The position numbers and the translations under genes were made by a program. Below are positions 8,960 to 18,171 of a stretch of 64,000 nt of DNA, piece after piece. Position 1 is the first letter of the stretch. Each line of letters starts with the position of its first letter. Below the pieces are notes generated by a model. That model did no database searches. It saw only the letters and a list, made by a program, of their open reading frames with translations, and was not told the DNA's origin. The DNA lies in the NCBI GenBank assembly GCA_963678555.2, contig OY782871.2, positions 620,001 to 684,000 on the forward strand. The letters run 5' to 3'. The DNA comes from SABI01 sp963678555. Its GTDB lineage: Bacteria > Spirochaetota > Spirochaetia > Sphaerochaetales > Sphaerochaetaceae.

Positions 8960-11900
8960 GGTTTTTCTCCTGTAGAACCGAAGTGCTCAAGCAAAGAGAG
9001 AATTCGAGGTTCTACTTCTGTAAAGTTATATGATGATATCAGCGAGGTGATTTCGAGAAACAGGTCCGATGCCGTGCCTGTGAACGGGTATCCTGCGAGG
9101 GTATTGAAGGCCTGTCTCACCTCCAGCACGTCTGCTGCAAGACACGCCGTGCGGAGCGCGTTCAGCAGGGAGACCACCTCAGAGACCTCCACCTTCCTTC
9201 CGGTATCCGTCTCTGGCGCTTCCGTGACAAAGCAGGAGGCTTCCACTGCCTGAAGGGCCGCCTCAAGAGTAGCGAGGAACCTCTTTTCCGTGCGTGTCTC
9301 ATCCTGTGTGATACCGCTGTTCAGCATCATCTCAAATGTCGAGGCACGATGTGTCAGCTCTTCAGCTCCGAGACTGGCGGCGATACTCTTCACCGAGTGA
9401 ACGAAGCGTATCCGTTCCTTCCGGTTCTGTGCCGTGGCCCCATAGAGCGAAGAGAAGGAGGCATACATAGAGTAGAATTTCCGCATGAGAGAGAGGTAGA
9501 CATCCCTGTTATTATGAAGCAGAGCAAGCCCTTTGCGTACATTGAAACCGGAAACCCTGATCTCATCAGAGACAGCGTGTCTACCCTGCTTTCGCACCGC
9601 ATCGGGAATATAGGCACGCAGGATGTCGTACAGGGTCTCCTTGGCAATCGGTTTTTCGATGTATTCAGACATCCCCGCATTCATGCACCTGTCCCGCTCC
9701 GAGGGGGAGGAGTTCGCAGTAACGGCAATGATCGGCAGGTCCCTGTACGTTCCGTCATCAAGCGCATGTATCGCCCGGGCAGTCTCATACCCATCCATCC
9801 CAGGCATCCTGATATCAAGCAGGATGAGGTCTATCCGCTCATTTCTCACAGCATTGAGCGCCTCGTATCCGTCATTCACCACTGAATGTGAAGAGCCCAC
9901 CTTATCGAGCATATAGGTGAGGACCTCCTGATTGATCTCCAGGTCTTCGACTATCAGTACATGAAGAGAGGAAAGTGATGCATACGAAATGTAGTCGAAC
10001 GGTCTGTCCTGAGCCAGCGTCCCTCCATGGGTGTTTATCTGAGCTATCACCTTTCTGGCATCCAGAGGAATGGTGAAGGTGTTATCGAACAGAGCATATG
10101 AGTGATCGAGATCCGCAAAAGACTCGCTTCTGGAGGAAGTGAGGATCATCTGTTGATACGGATACTGTCCCATTTCCTTGCAGATACTGAGGATCTGAAG
10201 CATATCCTCATCCACCATAGAGATGTCGATGAAACAGATGGCATACGGATGTCCCTCCTCGGGGACTCTGAAGAGGAACCGGTTGAGCTCATCAGAGGAT
10301 GTGATCACATCAGTGTTGAAACTCAGAGAGGAAAGGGTCCGGGCAGAGATGGAGGCAACTCGCTCATCAGGGTCGATGACGATTGCCCGGGCACCCCGCC
10401 AGGAGGGTTCAAGCGTATCGGAGCCGGTTGACTTCCGGACGATGGTGAGCGGCAGCGACACTGTGAACGTCGAGCCCTCACCTAACGCTGAACTCACACT
10501 GATGGCACCTCCCAGATTATCGATAATCGATTTGACGATCGGCAGGCCCAGCCCGCTGGAGTGCTGTATCCCGCTGGAATCTCGAGCGGTCGAATAGAAT
10601 GGTGTGAAAACCTTCTGTACATGCTCCTGCGCTATTCCGACGCCCGTGTCACTCACAGACAGGTTCAGCTGAAACACCCGTCCATCGCTCTTTTCCGACG
10701 ACGCACGGATCGTGATACCTCCATCATCGGTAAACTTGATGGCATTCCCTATAAGATTCTTGAGGATCTGTGTAATCTGCACCGAGTCTCCCGACACGAG
10801 AGAAGGCACCCGATTATCAATATCTGTGCTGAGATACAGCCCCTTACGCTGAATCTCCTGCAGATGCTCCTCACCTATCCGGCTGATGAGTTTCTTAAGG
10901 GAGAATTCCGTCTCGTGAGTATTGCCATCCACACGGGAATACGTGGAGAAATCCAGGAAATCCTTGACCAGATCGATCAGGAACGTACTGCCCGAGCGGA
11001 TGATCTCGGTGTATCGTTTCTGATGATTGGTCATATTCGTCTCAAGAAGCATATCAGTCATACCGAGAATGGAGTGTATCGAGTTTCTGATCTCATGACT
11101 CAGTCGTGCAAGGAAGTCCGAAAGATCCCTGTGGGAGTGCTCCTTCTCGAGAGCATAGGACTCGGCTTCAATGCGAAGACGGACAAGCTCCCGGGTATAG
11201 GCATTGCGGGCAAGCACCTCAGAAAGGTTATTCGCAAAGTAACGCAGAAGCTGCCGTTCCTCGGTGCTCCACTCCATGTTGCTTCGAACGGCATCAAATC
11301 CCATGAACCCGAAACTCTTATCATGGACAAGGAGAGGAACGAACTGAATGGATTTCACCGACTGGGCCAGAAGTATCTCCCGTTCGGCAACATACTGAGG
11401 ACCCATCTGTTCCACTTCTCTGAAGTATCTGTCCTTCCCCTCTTCAAGATCCTTCACAAGGTTGGGAAAGATGTGTTTCGGCAACTGCTGCAGGTTATCC
11501 TTTTCTCTGGTGATCCCGTCTGCGACCCACTCATGGGTATTGTCCATCGTCTCATCCTCACGATAGAGGAAGACGTATGAGCGGTCAGCCCCGGAGAATC
11601 TGCCGAGCAGTTCAAGTGCCCGGTCTATATCGGCATCAAGGGTTTCCTCGGTCGAGCGGAGTATCGACCCGGTAAGGTCGAACAGGAGATTCTCGAAGGA
11701 GATCTTCCGTTCAAGAATCCGCTGAGACTTTTCCAGTTCTCCTGTATTGTAAAGAGAAGTCACTTCCATCCCGCCCTCTGCATCTGCAGGGGAGGTGTAG
11801 CAGTGAACTTTCATACCCGTTTCATGCCTGGTATTGATGATACTTTCACACCCACCGTCATGACGGAACGTGGGGAGAATCGATGTGACGGGCCTGCCGG

Positions 11901-12702
11901 TCACCTCATGGGCACTCAGTCCCAGGGCATCGAGCAGGCCATCGGATAGCCTCTGGATGATACCTTCGGGTGTGTGAAAGATATGTCCCTGAAACAGGGT
12001 ATCATGAAACGGCATCGATATGTTCGTATCGGTGGTGATGTTCCTGACAGCGAAGAGAAACTCCATCCTGTCCGTGCGACGGTACTCGCTGCAGGTGATC
12101 CGGTAGCGCCTCAGATCATCAGGTACAGGTGAATGGTAGGAAATCGAAGACGGACCATGCTGTGCTGCAACGGTATCCATGAGAGTCAGCAGCAGTTCGG
12201 ACACCTCACTGCCGTACACCTCGCTCAGGGTCTTTCCCACAGAGGATTCCCCCTCTGCACGTACGATTCCCGTCCGGTCGGTGAGGATTTCAGTGATCAC
12301 CCCCGAGGGATCCGCCACTCCGATGAAGTCGTACTCCGAGGCAACCAGTGCCCGGTGCAGCAGTTCACAGGAGTCCCGCTCCGTGATATCACGTATGCTG
12401 ATCATCAGAGAAGTCGATTCAGGAACAGGAAGGATCTGGATGGAATAGGTATTGCCGGTACCTGGATCCCTGATTTCTGACCAGGAGGGGATCGAGACAT
12501 CCGTGCAGGTCTCCAGAAGGTTCTTCAGAAGATCAGGCCGTGAAGAGGCTTCCGCCAGAGACCCGGAGGAGATGGGAAAGTCCCGGTTTTCCGGAAATGC
12601 GAAAAGCAATCGCGCTCCATCATTCACGTGGACGACGTCAATGGTTCCCCTGAGAGTATCTCGTGTGCATGTGATGAGTGCGATTTCCTGTTCTACAGAC
12701 AT
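8956..12702 (-). CDS. Hybrid histidine kinase PAS-GAF-HisKA-HATPase-REC-REC-HPt
   Basis: 1248 residues, no clear membrane segment, so likely cytoplasmic. Residues 1-330 contain PAS-like repeats and about 337-520 a GAF domain. The H-box LSHEIRNSIHS has its histidine near 536. The ATPase domain has NLIGNAIKFTD, DTGVGIAQEH and SSGLGLPIVKS. A first receiver (about 769-890) keeps an aspartate (CFIDISM) but has TIP where Lys-Pro is expected, so it may not signal normally. The second receiver (about 912-1035) is intact (IVEDLEINQ, DLILLDIRMPGMDGYE, YIEKPIAKE). The C-terminal HPt has HSVKSIAASLGAEEL. This is the order of a BarA-type phosphorelay. It overlaps the REC-HD-GYP gene, its probable output. 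Confidence 0.94.
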   Translation of the reverse strand: MSVEQEIALITCTRDTLRGTIDVVHVNDGARLLFAFPENRDFPISSGSLAEASSRPDLLKNLLETCTDVSIPSWSEIRDPGTGNTYSIQILPVPESTSLMISIRDITERDSCELLHRALVASEYDFIGVADPSGVITEILTDRTGIVRAEGESSVGKTLSEVYGSEVSELLLTLMDTVAAQHGPSSISYHSPVPDDLRRYRITCSEYRRTDRMEFLFAVRNITTDTNISMPFHDTLFQGHIFHTPEGIIQRLSDGLLDALGLSAHEVTGRPVTSILPTFRHDGGCESIINTRHETGMKVHCYTSPADAEGGMEVTSLYNTGELEKSQRILERKISFENLLFDLTGSILRSTEETLDADIDRALELLGRFSGADRSYVFLYREDETMDNTHEWVADGITREKDNLQQLPKHIFPNLVKDLEEGKDRYFREVEQMGPQYVAEREILLAQSVKSIQFVPLLVHDKSFGFMGFDAVRSNMEWSTEERQLLRYFANNLSEVLARNAYTRELVRLRIEAESYALEKEHSHRDLSDFLARLSHEIRNSIHSILGMTDMLLETNMTNHQKRYTEIIRSGSTFLIDLVKDFLDFSTYSRVDGNTHETEFSLKKLISRIGEEHLQEIQRKGLYLSTDIDNRVPSLVSGDSVQITQILKNLIGNAIKFTDDGGITIRASSEKSDGRVFQLNLSVSDTGVGIAQEHVQKVFTPFYSTARDSSGIQHSSGLGLPIVKSIIDNLGGAISVSSALGEGSTFTVSLPLTIVRKSTGSDTLEPSWRGARAIVIDPDERVASISARTLSSLSFNTDVITSSDELNRFLFRVPEEGHPYAICFIDISMVDEDMLQILSICKEMGQYPYQQMILTSSRSESFADLDHSYALFDNTFTIPLDARKVIAQINTHGGTLAQDRPFDYISYASLSSLHVLIVEDLEINQEVLTYMLDKVGSSHSVVNDGYEALNAVRNERIDLILLDIRMPGMDGYETARAIHALDDGTYRDLPIIAVTANSSPSERDRCMNAGMSEYIEKPIAKETLYDILRAYIPDAVRKQGRHAVSDEIRVSGFNVRKGLALLHNNRDVYLSLMRKFYSMYASFSSLYGATAQNRKERIRFVHSVKSIAASLGAEELTHRASTFEMMLNSGITQDETRTEKRFLATLEAALQAVEASCFVTEAPETDTGRKVEVSEVVSLLNALRTACLAADVLEVRQAFNTLAGYPFTGTASDLFLEITSLISSYNFTEVEPRILSLLEHFGSTGEKP

Positions 12703-13004
12703 AGAATCCCTGAGTGGGCCATTTAGTTCACATCTCCCTATGTCAAAAGTGATAAGTCACAACAAGTATAATTGAACCCTATTCATATTTCAAGGTCCAT
12801 CTCCGACTAAACCAGTATAATATCCATGTTTATCTACAATGCCAGCAACTATTTACATATAAACATCTTACAAAACTTCTCACCTGATATTTCAGTATCT
12901 GATATTTTTTTTCACATGGTATCAGATATGACGGTACCGGAGGGAAAACTTCCCACTTTTTTGATTTAGGTCATATTTGAACAGATACCATTTTCACTTC
13001 ACGA
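12703..13004. other. AT-rich intergenic region with promoter and a 9-bp dyad
   Basis: No gene is seen. Besides the promoter at 12765-12793 it holds TATCTGATA (12896-12904) and TATCAGATA (12920-12928), a perfect 9-bp inverted repeat with a T-rich loop, about 100 bp upstream of the -35 box. It could be an operator or a weak end signal for the MscS gene. Confidence 0.45.
12765..12793 (-). promoter_or_regulatory. Sigma-70-type promoter of the hybrid kinase/HD-GYP operon
   Basis: On the minus strand, TTGAAA (12793-12788), a 17-bp spacer and TATACT (12770-12765) lie about 63-91 nt upstream of the kinase start codon. Spacing and both hexamers are close to consensus. Confidence 0.6.
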
Positions 13005-14153
13005 TCAGCCCACAGGTTTCTCATTCCCCTCGAGATACACAGTCTGAGACGGGAAGGCGAAGGCTATCGAGCGTTCATTGAATTCCCTGAACACCCTGCG
13101 GTTCACTTCCTGCTGAACATCCAGAGCCGCCTTGTAGTCCCTAAGAGGGACGTAGTACACCGTCTCATAATTGAGAGAGAAGTCTCCGAATTCCTTGAAG
13201 TGGCACCTGTCGAACATGACCCCCTCCACTGCAGTGACCGATTCGATGATCTCCCTGATAAGTGTGGGGATCATCTCGACATGCTCCTGCGTCGTGTCGT
13301 AGGTGACACCAAGGGAGAACACGACCCGCCGGTGCTGCATCCGGTTGTAGTTTGAAAGACTCGTGTTCGACAAAGACGTATTGGAAACGATCATGAGTTC
13401 ACCCTGAAGGCTCCTCAGATGCGTCGTTTTCAACCCGATCTTCTCGACCCATGCCAGCGAACCATCCACGGACACAAGATCGCCGATGACAAAGGGCTTG
13501 TCAAAGAGGATGACAAAATATCCGAACAGGTCACCCAGGATCCCCTGCGCGGCAATGGCGATCGCGATTCCTGATATCCCGAGGCCTGCAATGGCTGTGG
13601 TGATGTCGAACCCGAGGTTTCCCAGGATGAAGATGACCCCCAGGATCCAGATGATGATCTTGAATATGGATATGAGAGGTCTGATCGCCTTCGAGGCTTC
13701 GAGTCGGGACTCCTTGCGCGAGAAGCGGAGGAAGCTTATTTCTCCGGTGCTGACAGCTGCCCTGAGCACGATGATGAACAGAAGCGCGAAGAAGACCTTG
13801 CGCACCATGACATTCGCCTGTTCACTGTAGGAAAGGGAGAACACGGCGTACGCGAGGAAGGCCATGAAGACAAGCGGGAACAGAACCTGTCTCATCAGTC
13901 TCTTCTGAGTCTCCATCCGCATTCCGCTGAGTTTCGCGAAATGCATTCCCGACCAGGATGTGAAACGGTTGAGACCCGTTGCCTGTTCCTGACTGTTCTC
14001 ACGGGCCTTTCTCTCAGCTCTGAGGAAGAGCTTCGAGAGAATGATCGATAGGAGTCTGATCAGGAGAATCCCAGCAAGCACAACAGCGGCTGAGTACAGG
14101 TAGTCACCTACAGTGTTATTGAAATAGACTCGGTGAAGGATCGAGGTATCCAT
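13005..14153 (-). CDS. MscS-family small-conductance mechanosensitive channel
   Basis: 382 residues with about five hydrophobic segments in residues 15-190, followed by the MscS pore helix and beta domain. The pore-lining part is AIAGLGISGIAIAIAAQG and continues into GDLFGYFVILFDKPFVIGD, a family hallmark. The soluble domain has VEKIGLKTTHLRS and TSLSNTSLSNYNR. Channels of this family release solutes on hypo-osmotic shock. A GGAGAG site precedes the ATG. It lies 18 bp after the coiled-coil gene and is probably the last gene of the long minus-strand cluster, though its role there is unclear. Confidence 0.92.
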   Translation of the reverse strand: MDTSILHRVYFNNTVGDYLYSAAVVLAGILLIRLLSIILSKLFLRAERKARENSQEQATGLNRFTSWSGMHFAKLSGMRMETQKRLMRQVLFPLVFMAFLAYAVFSLSYSEQANVMVRKVFFALLFIIVLRAAVSTGEISFLRFSRKESRLEASKAIRPLISIFKIIIWILGVIFILGNLGFDITTAIAGLGISGIAIAIAAQGILGDLFGYFVILFDKPFVIGDLVSVDGSLAWVEKIGLKTTHLRSLQGELMIVSNTSLSNTSLSNYNRMQHRRVVFSLGVTYDTTQEHVEMIPTLIREIIESVTAVEGVMFDRCHFKEFGDFSLNYETVYYVPLRDYKAALDVQQEVNRRVFREFNERSIAFAFPSQTVYLEGNEKPVG

Positions 14154-14171
14154 GGTGTATTGCTCTCCTTG

Positions 14172-16808
14172 TTACTGGTAGTACTGATCGAAGAAGACAC
14201 TGAAGATCAGGAACATCTCGTAGGAACTGATCTGATGCCCCGCCTGAGACACCCGGGAAAGCGCCTCTGTCTGAGTCAGTGAACTCTCTTCATATTTCAT
14301 TCGTATCGTCACATCGATACCCTCTTTACTGATCGCTTCGATCGACGAGAATATGTCCATGTTGTTAAACATCCTGACGGTGTTCCGCATTTCATCAAGG
14401 TCTGAGATCAGCAGGGTGAAATACTGCGTGACAGGCTCTCCATCCTGAGACCCGTCATCTGTTACAGCACCCTCTCTGTGTTCCGACAGGCCTGAGAGAT
14501 AGACCTGCTTCATCTTCCTCACATGGTCCGACAGCTGACCGGCCATGCTCTGCAGAGAAACCAGTGAGCCCCTGATATGCTCACGATTCTCATTGGAGTA
14601 GACCGATACATCCTTCAGAAGGGAATTGAGATCCTCGATCAATGGCTCCTCCTCAAGCGAGAGGATCCGGGAATCTCCCTGGGCAGCGCTCAACAGTCCC
14701 TCAAGACTGGTTTCAAAGGAGGAGTGTATCTTGTTGACAAGCTTCACGGCCTCCTCTTTCATGAACATATCCGCAGAGAAGAGTTTTTCGATCCTCCACT
14801 GCGGAGAGGTGGAAAGCAGCGCTTCAGGGTCACTGAGGTCAGGCTCCGCCTCCGCCTGTACAGATTTCCCGGCAGAATCAGTCTCCGTAGAGGTCTCAAC
14901 GGTCACCTGCGGAAGGGCGTAGGTCTGTTCCGACACAGCAGATGGCTGTTCGGCGGAATCAGTCTCCGGATAGGTTTCAACGTCCACCTGTGGAAGGGTA
15001 TAGGTCGGTTCCGACACACCAGATGGCTGTTCGGCGGCCAGTCTCTGCAGGTCCTGCTGTAGCTGTGCAAGTTCCTTCTCAAGGCCTGTGGCTGCAGTCA
15101 GGCCCTCCTGGCGAAGAACATTGACCAGAACTCTCTGCTCGTTGCCGAGAGCCTCTATGCCGCTCTCAAGCGAAGCCGCGGCCGCTGTGCCTGCCGCAAG
15201 GAGATCTGCAATTTCCTGTTCAAGAGCCGCATCGGCCTCTTCTGAGCTTCGCTCCAGCAGGGCGATCTTCTCTATCAGTTCGCCGGTGATACGCAGCCCT
15301 TCGCCGCTGAGAGCTGAGAGCCGCTCAGCAAGGTCTGCATCTGCAGCAGAACCCGCTCTCCTCAGCGCATCAAGTTCCTCTTCAAGGTCCTGTGATACGG
15401 TGATTCCCTCATCCCTGAGCTGATCGATCATTGCTTCAAGAGCGGCCAGTGCTTCAAGCCCTTCATTCCTGATACCGTCATACCGCTCGATCTCACTGAT
15501 CTGATAGGCATTGAACTCTGAGCGCAGTCTCTGCTCGAGGGTGTAGGCCTCCTCAGCAGTTCTCCGTGCAAGCGCATCGAGTGAGAAGGTCCCGTGGTAG
15601 AGCTCCTCGGATGGCCACCAGGGAATATGGAGAGTGAACGGATTGATCCTGTACTCACCGCGATAGTCGGCAAAATCCTTTCTGAACGCGGTTACCGTAA
15701 GGGGTGCACCGTGGTACAGGGTCACAGCATGGTAGGCTCCGTCACCGCTCTGGTACAGGATCTCTCTGGGAAGGATCAGATGATACGCATTACCGAGCTT
15801 CGGGTGGTATTCGGTGGTGGAGTCCACAAGGGGATAGCCCTTCTCGTCACCGCCGAGGAACACACCATCAGCGACTCTGAGCTCTCCTTCCGATGCGAGA
15901 AGGCTCCTGGGATCGATACAGGCATAATGACCTGTTCCGGATCCGTAGTCGATGATCTGTCTGGTAATCAGGACCGATTCGATACCGTTCTTCTGCCGGA
16001 TCCACAGATCTATGGTATCCTCTGTGCCTTTCTGGATGATGATATCATCAGCTGAAAGGCTCAGGTCCGTGAAGGACCTGACCTGGGAGGCGAAGAACAG
16101 GGCAGTCATAATGCTGACAAAGGCGATCAGGGTGAGGATGATATCCTTGAGTCCGATTCTCCGGTACCAGGGCAGAGTCACAGCGGCCACACTTCCCGGC
16201 TGCTCCTTCCGTTCAGGAGCAGCAGCGCGCGGGGTGTCAGGGAGATTGCGGGTTTGTTCAGGAGGAACAGAGGCTCTTCCCGACACATGTTCCGTCTCAC
16301 TCAGGATTCGGGTGAGGATATCGAAGCGCTGCTTGAGAAATACCTCTTCAGAGGTAAGGGCACGTTCGAATTTACCGACATCAGTATCGAACGTCTCACT
16401 CTCCTTGCAGGCAGACACAGGGAGGGCTGCACCCTGTATATGGATAGTATCTATCAGGGGATACCCAGGCTTATCACTCAGATCGGTGGGGCGGTACCGT
16501 CTGAACAGAAGCCGGGCACGTGCAACGAGGATCGTGAGGTCAAGGATTCTGTGCAGCGGCATCTCCTCGGACTGGCGGGACCATTTATCACCTGTATGGC
16601 GCCAGATCTTGGCCGAGACTTCGCTGGAGTCCTCACTGTTCCACTGGGCAAGCCCGATCGAAAGACCCTTTGCTTCAGAGTTCCCCGCCTTGTGACCATC
16701 CGCCTGCTCATACTCCTCGAGAGCGAGGATGGGACGGTGCTTGAGATGGAGAGGAACAGAGAATGTGGCGGTCTCCGGTTCTTCATGTGTCTTCTTTGTA
16801 TCGTTCAT
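14172..16808 (-). CDS. Membrane-anchored coiled-coil protein with shared C-terminal module (unknown function)
   Basis: 878 residues; I do not recognise a named family. Residues 1-200 are a soluble conserved-looking domain (IGLAQWNSEDSSEVSAKIW, then DKWSRQSEE). A single membrane helix lies near 226-247 (DIILTLIAFVSIMTALFFA), then a beta-rich stretch (250-415). Residues about 425-610 are a long alanine/glutamate-rich coiled coil. Next come two tandem 27-residue repeats (AEQPSGVSEPTYTLPQV-type), then a helical region. The last 34 residues match those of the next upstream gene product in the operon (TQTE-x8-GHQIS-x4-FLIFSVFFDQYYQ). The start has AGGA seven nt upstream. It could scaffold or anchor the surface system encoded upstream. 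Confidence 0.75.
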   Translation of the reverse strand: MNDTKKTHEEPETATFSVPLHLKHRPILALEEYEQADGHKAGNSEAKGLSIGLAQWNSEDSSEVSAKIWRHTGDKWSRQSEEMPLHRILDLTILVARARLLFRRYRPTDLSDKPGYPLIDTIHIQGAALPVSACKESETFDTDVGKFERALTSEEVFLKQRFDILTRILSETEHVSGRASVPPEQTRNLPDTPRAAAPERKEQPGSVAAVTLPWYRRIGLKDIILTLIAFVSIMTALFFASQVRSFTDLSLSADDIIIQKGTEDTIDLWIRQKNGIESVLITRQIIDYGSGTGHYACIDPRSLLASEGELRVADGVFLGGDEKGYPLVDSTTEYHPKLGNAYHLILPREILYQSGDGAYHAVTLYHGAPLTVTAFRKDFADYRGEYRINPFTLHIPWWPSEELYHGTFSLDALARRTAEEAYTLEQRLRSEFNAYQISEIERYDGIRNEGLEALAALEAMIDQLRDEGITVSQDLEEELDALRRAGSAADADLAERLSALSGEGLRITGELIEKIALLERSSEEADAALEQEIADLLAAGTAAAASLESGIEALGNEQRVLVNVLRQEGLTAATGLEKELAQLQQDLQRLAAEQPSGVSEPTYTLPQVDVETYPETDSAEQPSAVSEQTYALPQVTVETSTETDSAGKSVQAEAEPDLSDPEALLSTSPQWRIEKLFSADMFMKEEAVKLVNKIHSSFETSLEGLLSAAQGDSRILSLEEEPLIEDLNSLLKDVSVYSNENREHIRGSLVSLQSMAGQLSDHVRKMKQVYLSGLSEHREGAVTDDGSQDGEPVTQYFTLLISDLDEMRNTVRMFNNMDIFSSIEAISKEGIDVTIRMKYEESSLTQTEALSRVSQAGHQISSYEMFLIFSVFFDQYYQ
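14874..15035 (-). repeat. Tandem 81-bp in-gene repeat (two units)
   Basis: Units 15035-14955 and 14954-14874 encode two 27-residue copies differing at few positions: AEQPSGVSEPTYTLPQV and AEQPSAVSEQTYALPQV, each followed by a VET..ETDS stretch. They lie between the coiled coil and the helical C-terminal region. Copy number may vary between strains. Confidence 0.8.
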
Positions 16809-16851
16809 ACTCTTTTCCTATCTGGTCGCTGCCGTTTTCGGCCCTGCCGCT

Positions 16852-18048
16852 CTAGTAGTATTCATTGAAGTAGAGTGCGTAGATCAGGAACACTGCGTGC
16901 TCACTCACTGCATATCCTTCCCGGTTCAGCATCGTGTACATCTCACTCTGCGTGATATCCTCATCTTTGTCTTTCAGGCTCACCGCCCGTTCGATCGCCT
17001 TTCTGTCCACGTGTCGGATGTTTCCGAAAATACCGGTGTTGTGGATCGTCAGAATGGCCTTTCTCAGATCATCAAGTTCCCCCTTGAGGAGCAGGATGTC
17101 CTGCTCCAGTGCATCCCTCTCACCCCGTGCAGCCGACAGGTCTCCTTTGAACTGAGCCGCATCCTGCTGGATCTGGGTCACGGCAGATGCAAGCTCTGCA
17201 GCCTCACGCTTCCTCTCCCCTCGGTCCTGAGTCACCACCTGGGACAGGATATCTATATCATTGCTGAGAATCTTCACCTCATAGTCGAGATCCTTTGCTG
17301 CATCCTCTTTGAGGGCATCCACCGCCTCATTGACGGTATCATTCAGTTCAGCCATCAGCTCCTGTTTCATCACGGCAAGCGATGCCTCATAGGAGGGAGG
17401 CAGGGAAGGCTCCGAGGGTTGGGAGGAAACCGGACTCTGTGGAGTCTGTTCAGGGAGCGTAACGACCTGAGGCATTTCCTGCTGTACAGACGGTGCGTCC
17501 TGTGCCTTACGTGACTCCTGGTTAATACCCATATAGAGGATCCCGAGAAGATCGATCTCCACTGCCTCATAGAGGGCTTTGAGAAGCCCCTGTTCATCCG
17601 TATACCCGCCGTTCAGTTTCGGGTTCACCGCAGCATTGACAAGCCTGATGTCGTAGATCAGGGAGTCATTCTCCTGAATGAAGGAAAGGCCGGAGCGGAC
17701 ATACGAAAGAAGGTCCACCCCGTTGTAGCTGATCCGTGTCGGGAGCACCATGAACGAGGTGTACTCGGTTTCTGCAATGATCGAGAGCGTGTCGAAGGAG
17801 ATCGAGTCCCACTGATCGAAGGTGGTATAGGCGGAGAGGAGTAGAACAATCCTGGCCTCGGGGAGATCGGGAGAGAGGGAGATCTTCACATCCCTGCCCA
17901 TCTCATCACTCATCGAGTAGACAGTATAGCTTCCACTCACCCGCTTCTGGATATCGTCGAATCCGAATTCAGAGAAGTCGAAGGCATAGAGTGAAACGAA
18001 GGACAAAGAGATAAGAAGAAGGCTGAGGTGGAGAATTCTCTTCAGCAT
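16852..18048 (-). CDS. Secreted coiled-coil protein with shared C-terminal module (unknown function)
   Basis: I start at the ATG at 18048 because AGGAGG lies about nine nt before it; an upstream in-frame ATG overlaps that site. The 398-residue product has a signal peptide (LKRILHLSLLLISLSFVSLYA). Residues 20-190 are globular, a proline/glutamine-rich linker follows near 200-230, and a coiled coil runs about 240-345. Its last 33 residues (TQSE-x8-GYAVS-x4-FLIYALYFNEYY) align without gaps with the end of the downstream 878-residue protein. The order (export signal, coiled coil, conserved tail) suggests an envelope protein working with that neighbour. Family unknown. Confidence 0.72.
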   Translation of the reverse strand: MLKRILHLSLLLISLSFVSLYAFDFSEFGFDDIQKRVSGSYTVYSMSDEMGRDVKISLSPDLPEARIVLLLSAYTTFDQWDSISFDTLSIIAETEYTSFMVLPTRISYNGVDLLSYVRSGLSFIQENDSLIYDIRLVNAAVNPKLNGGYTDEQGLLKALYEAVEIDLLGILYMGINQESRKAQDAPSVQQEMPQVVTLPEQTPQSPVSSQPSEPSLPPSYEASLAVMKQELMAELNDTVNEAVDALKEDAAKDLDYEVKILSNDIDILSQVVTQDRGERKREAAELASAVTQIQQDAAQFKGDLSAARGERDALEQDILLLKGELDDLRKAILTIHNTGIFGNIRHVDRKAIERAVSLKDKDEDITQSEMYTMLNREGYAVSEHAVFLIYALYFNEYY

Positions 18049-18171
18049 CACCGCATCCCTCCTGTACACCTGAGGACCGGATTTCCAAGGATTTCGTGGG
18101 ACAGGATCAGCAGGGTATGTGGTTTCTTAGTGCGTACGGCTCTGCCGGCATGGTACAGGAAGATCACTCTC

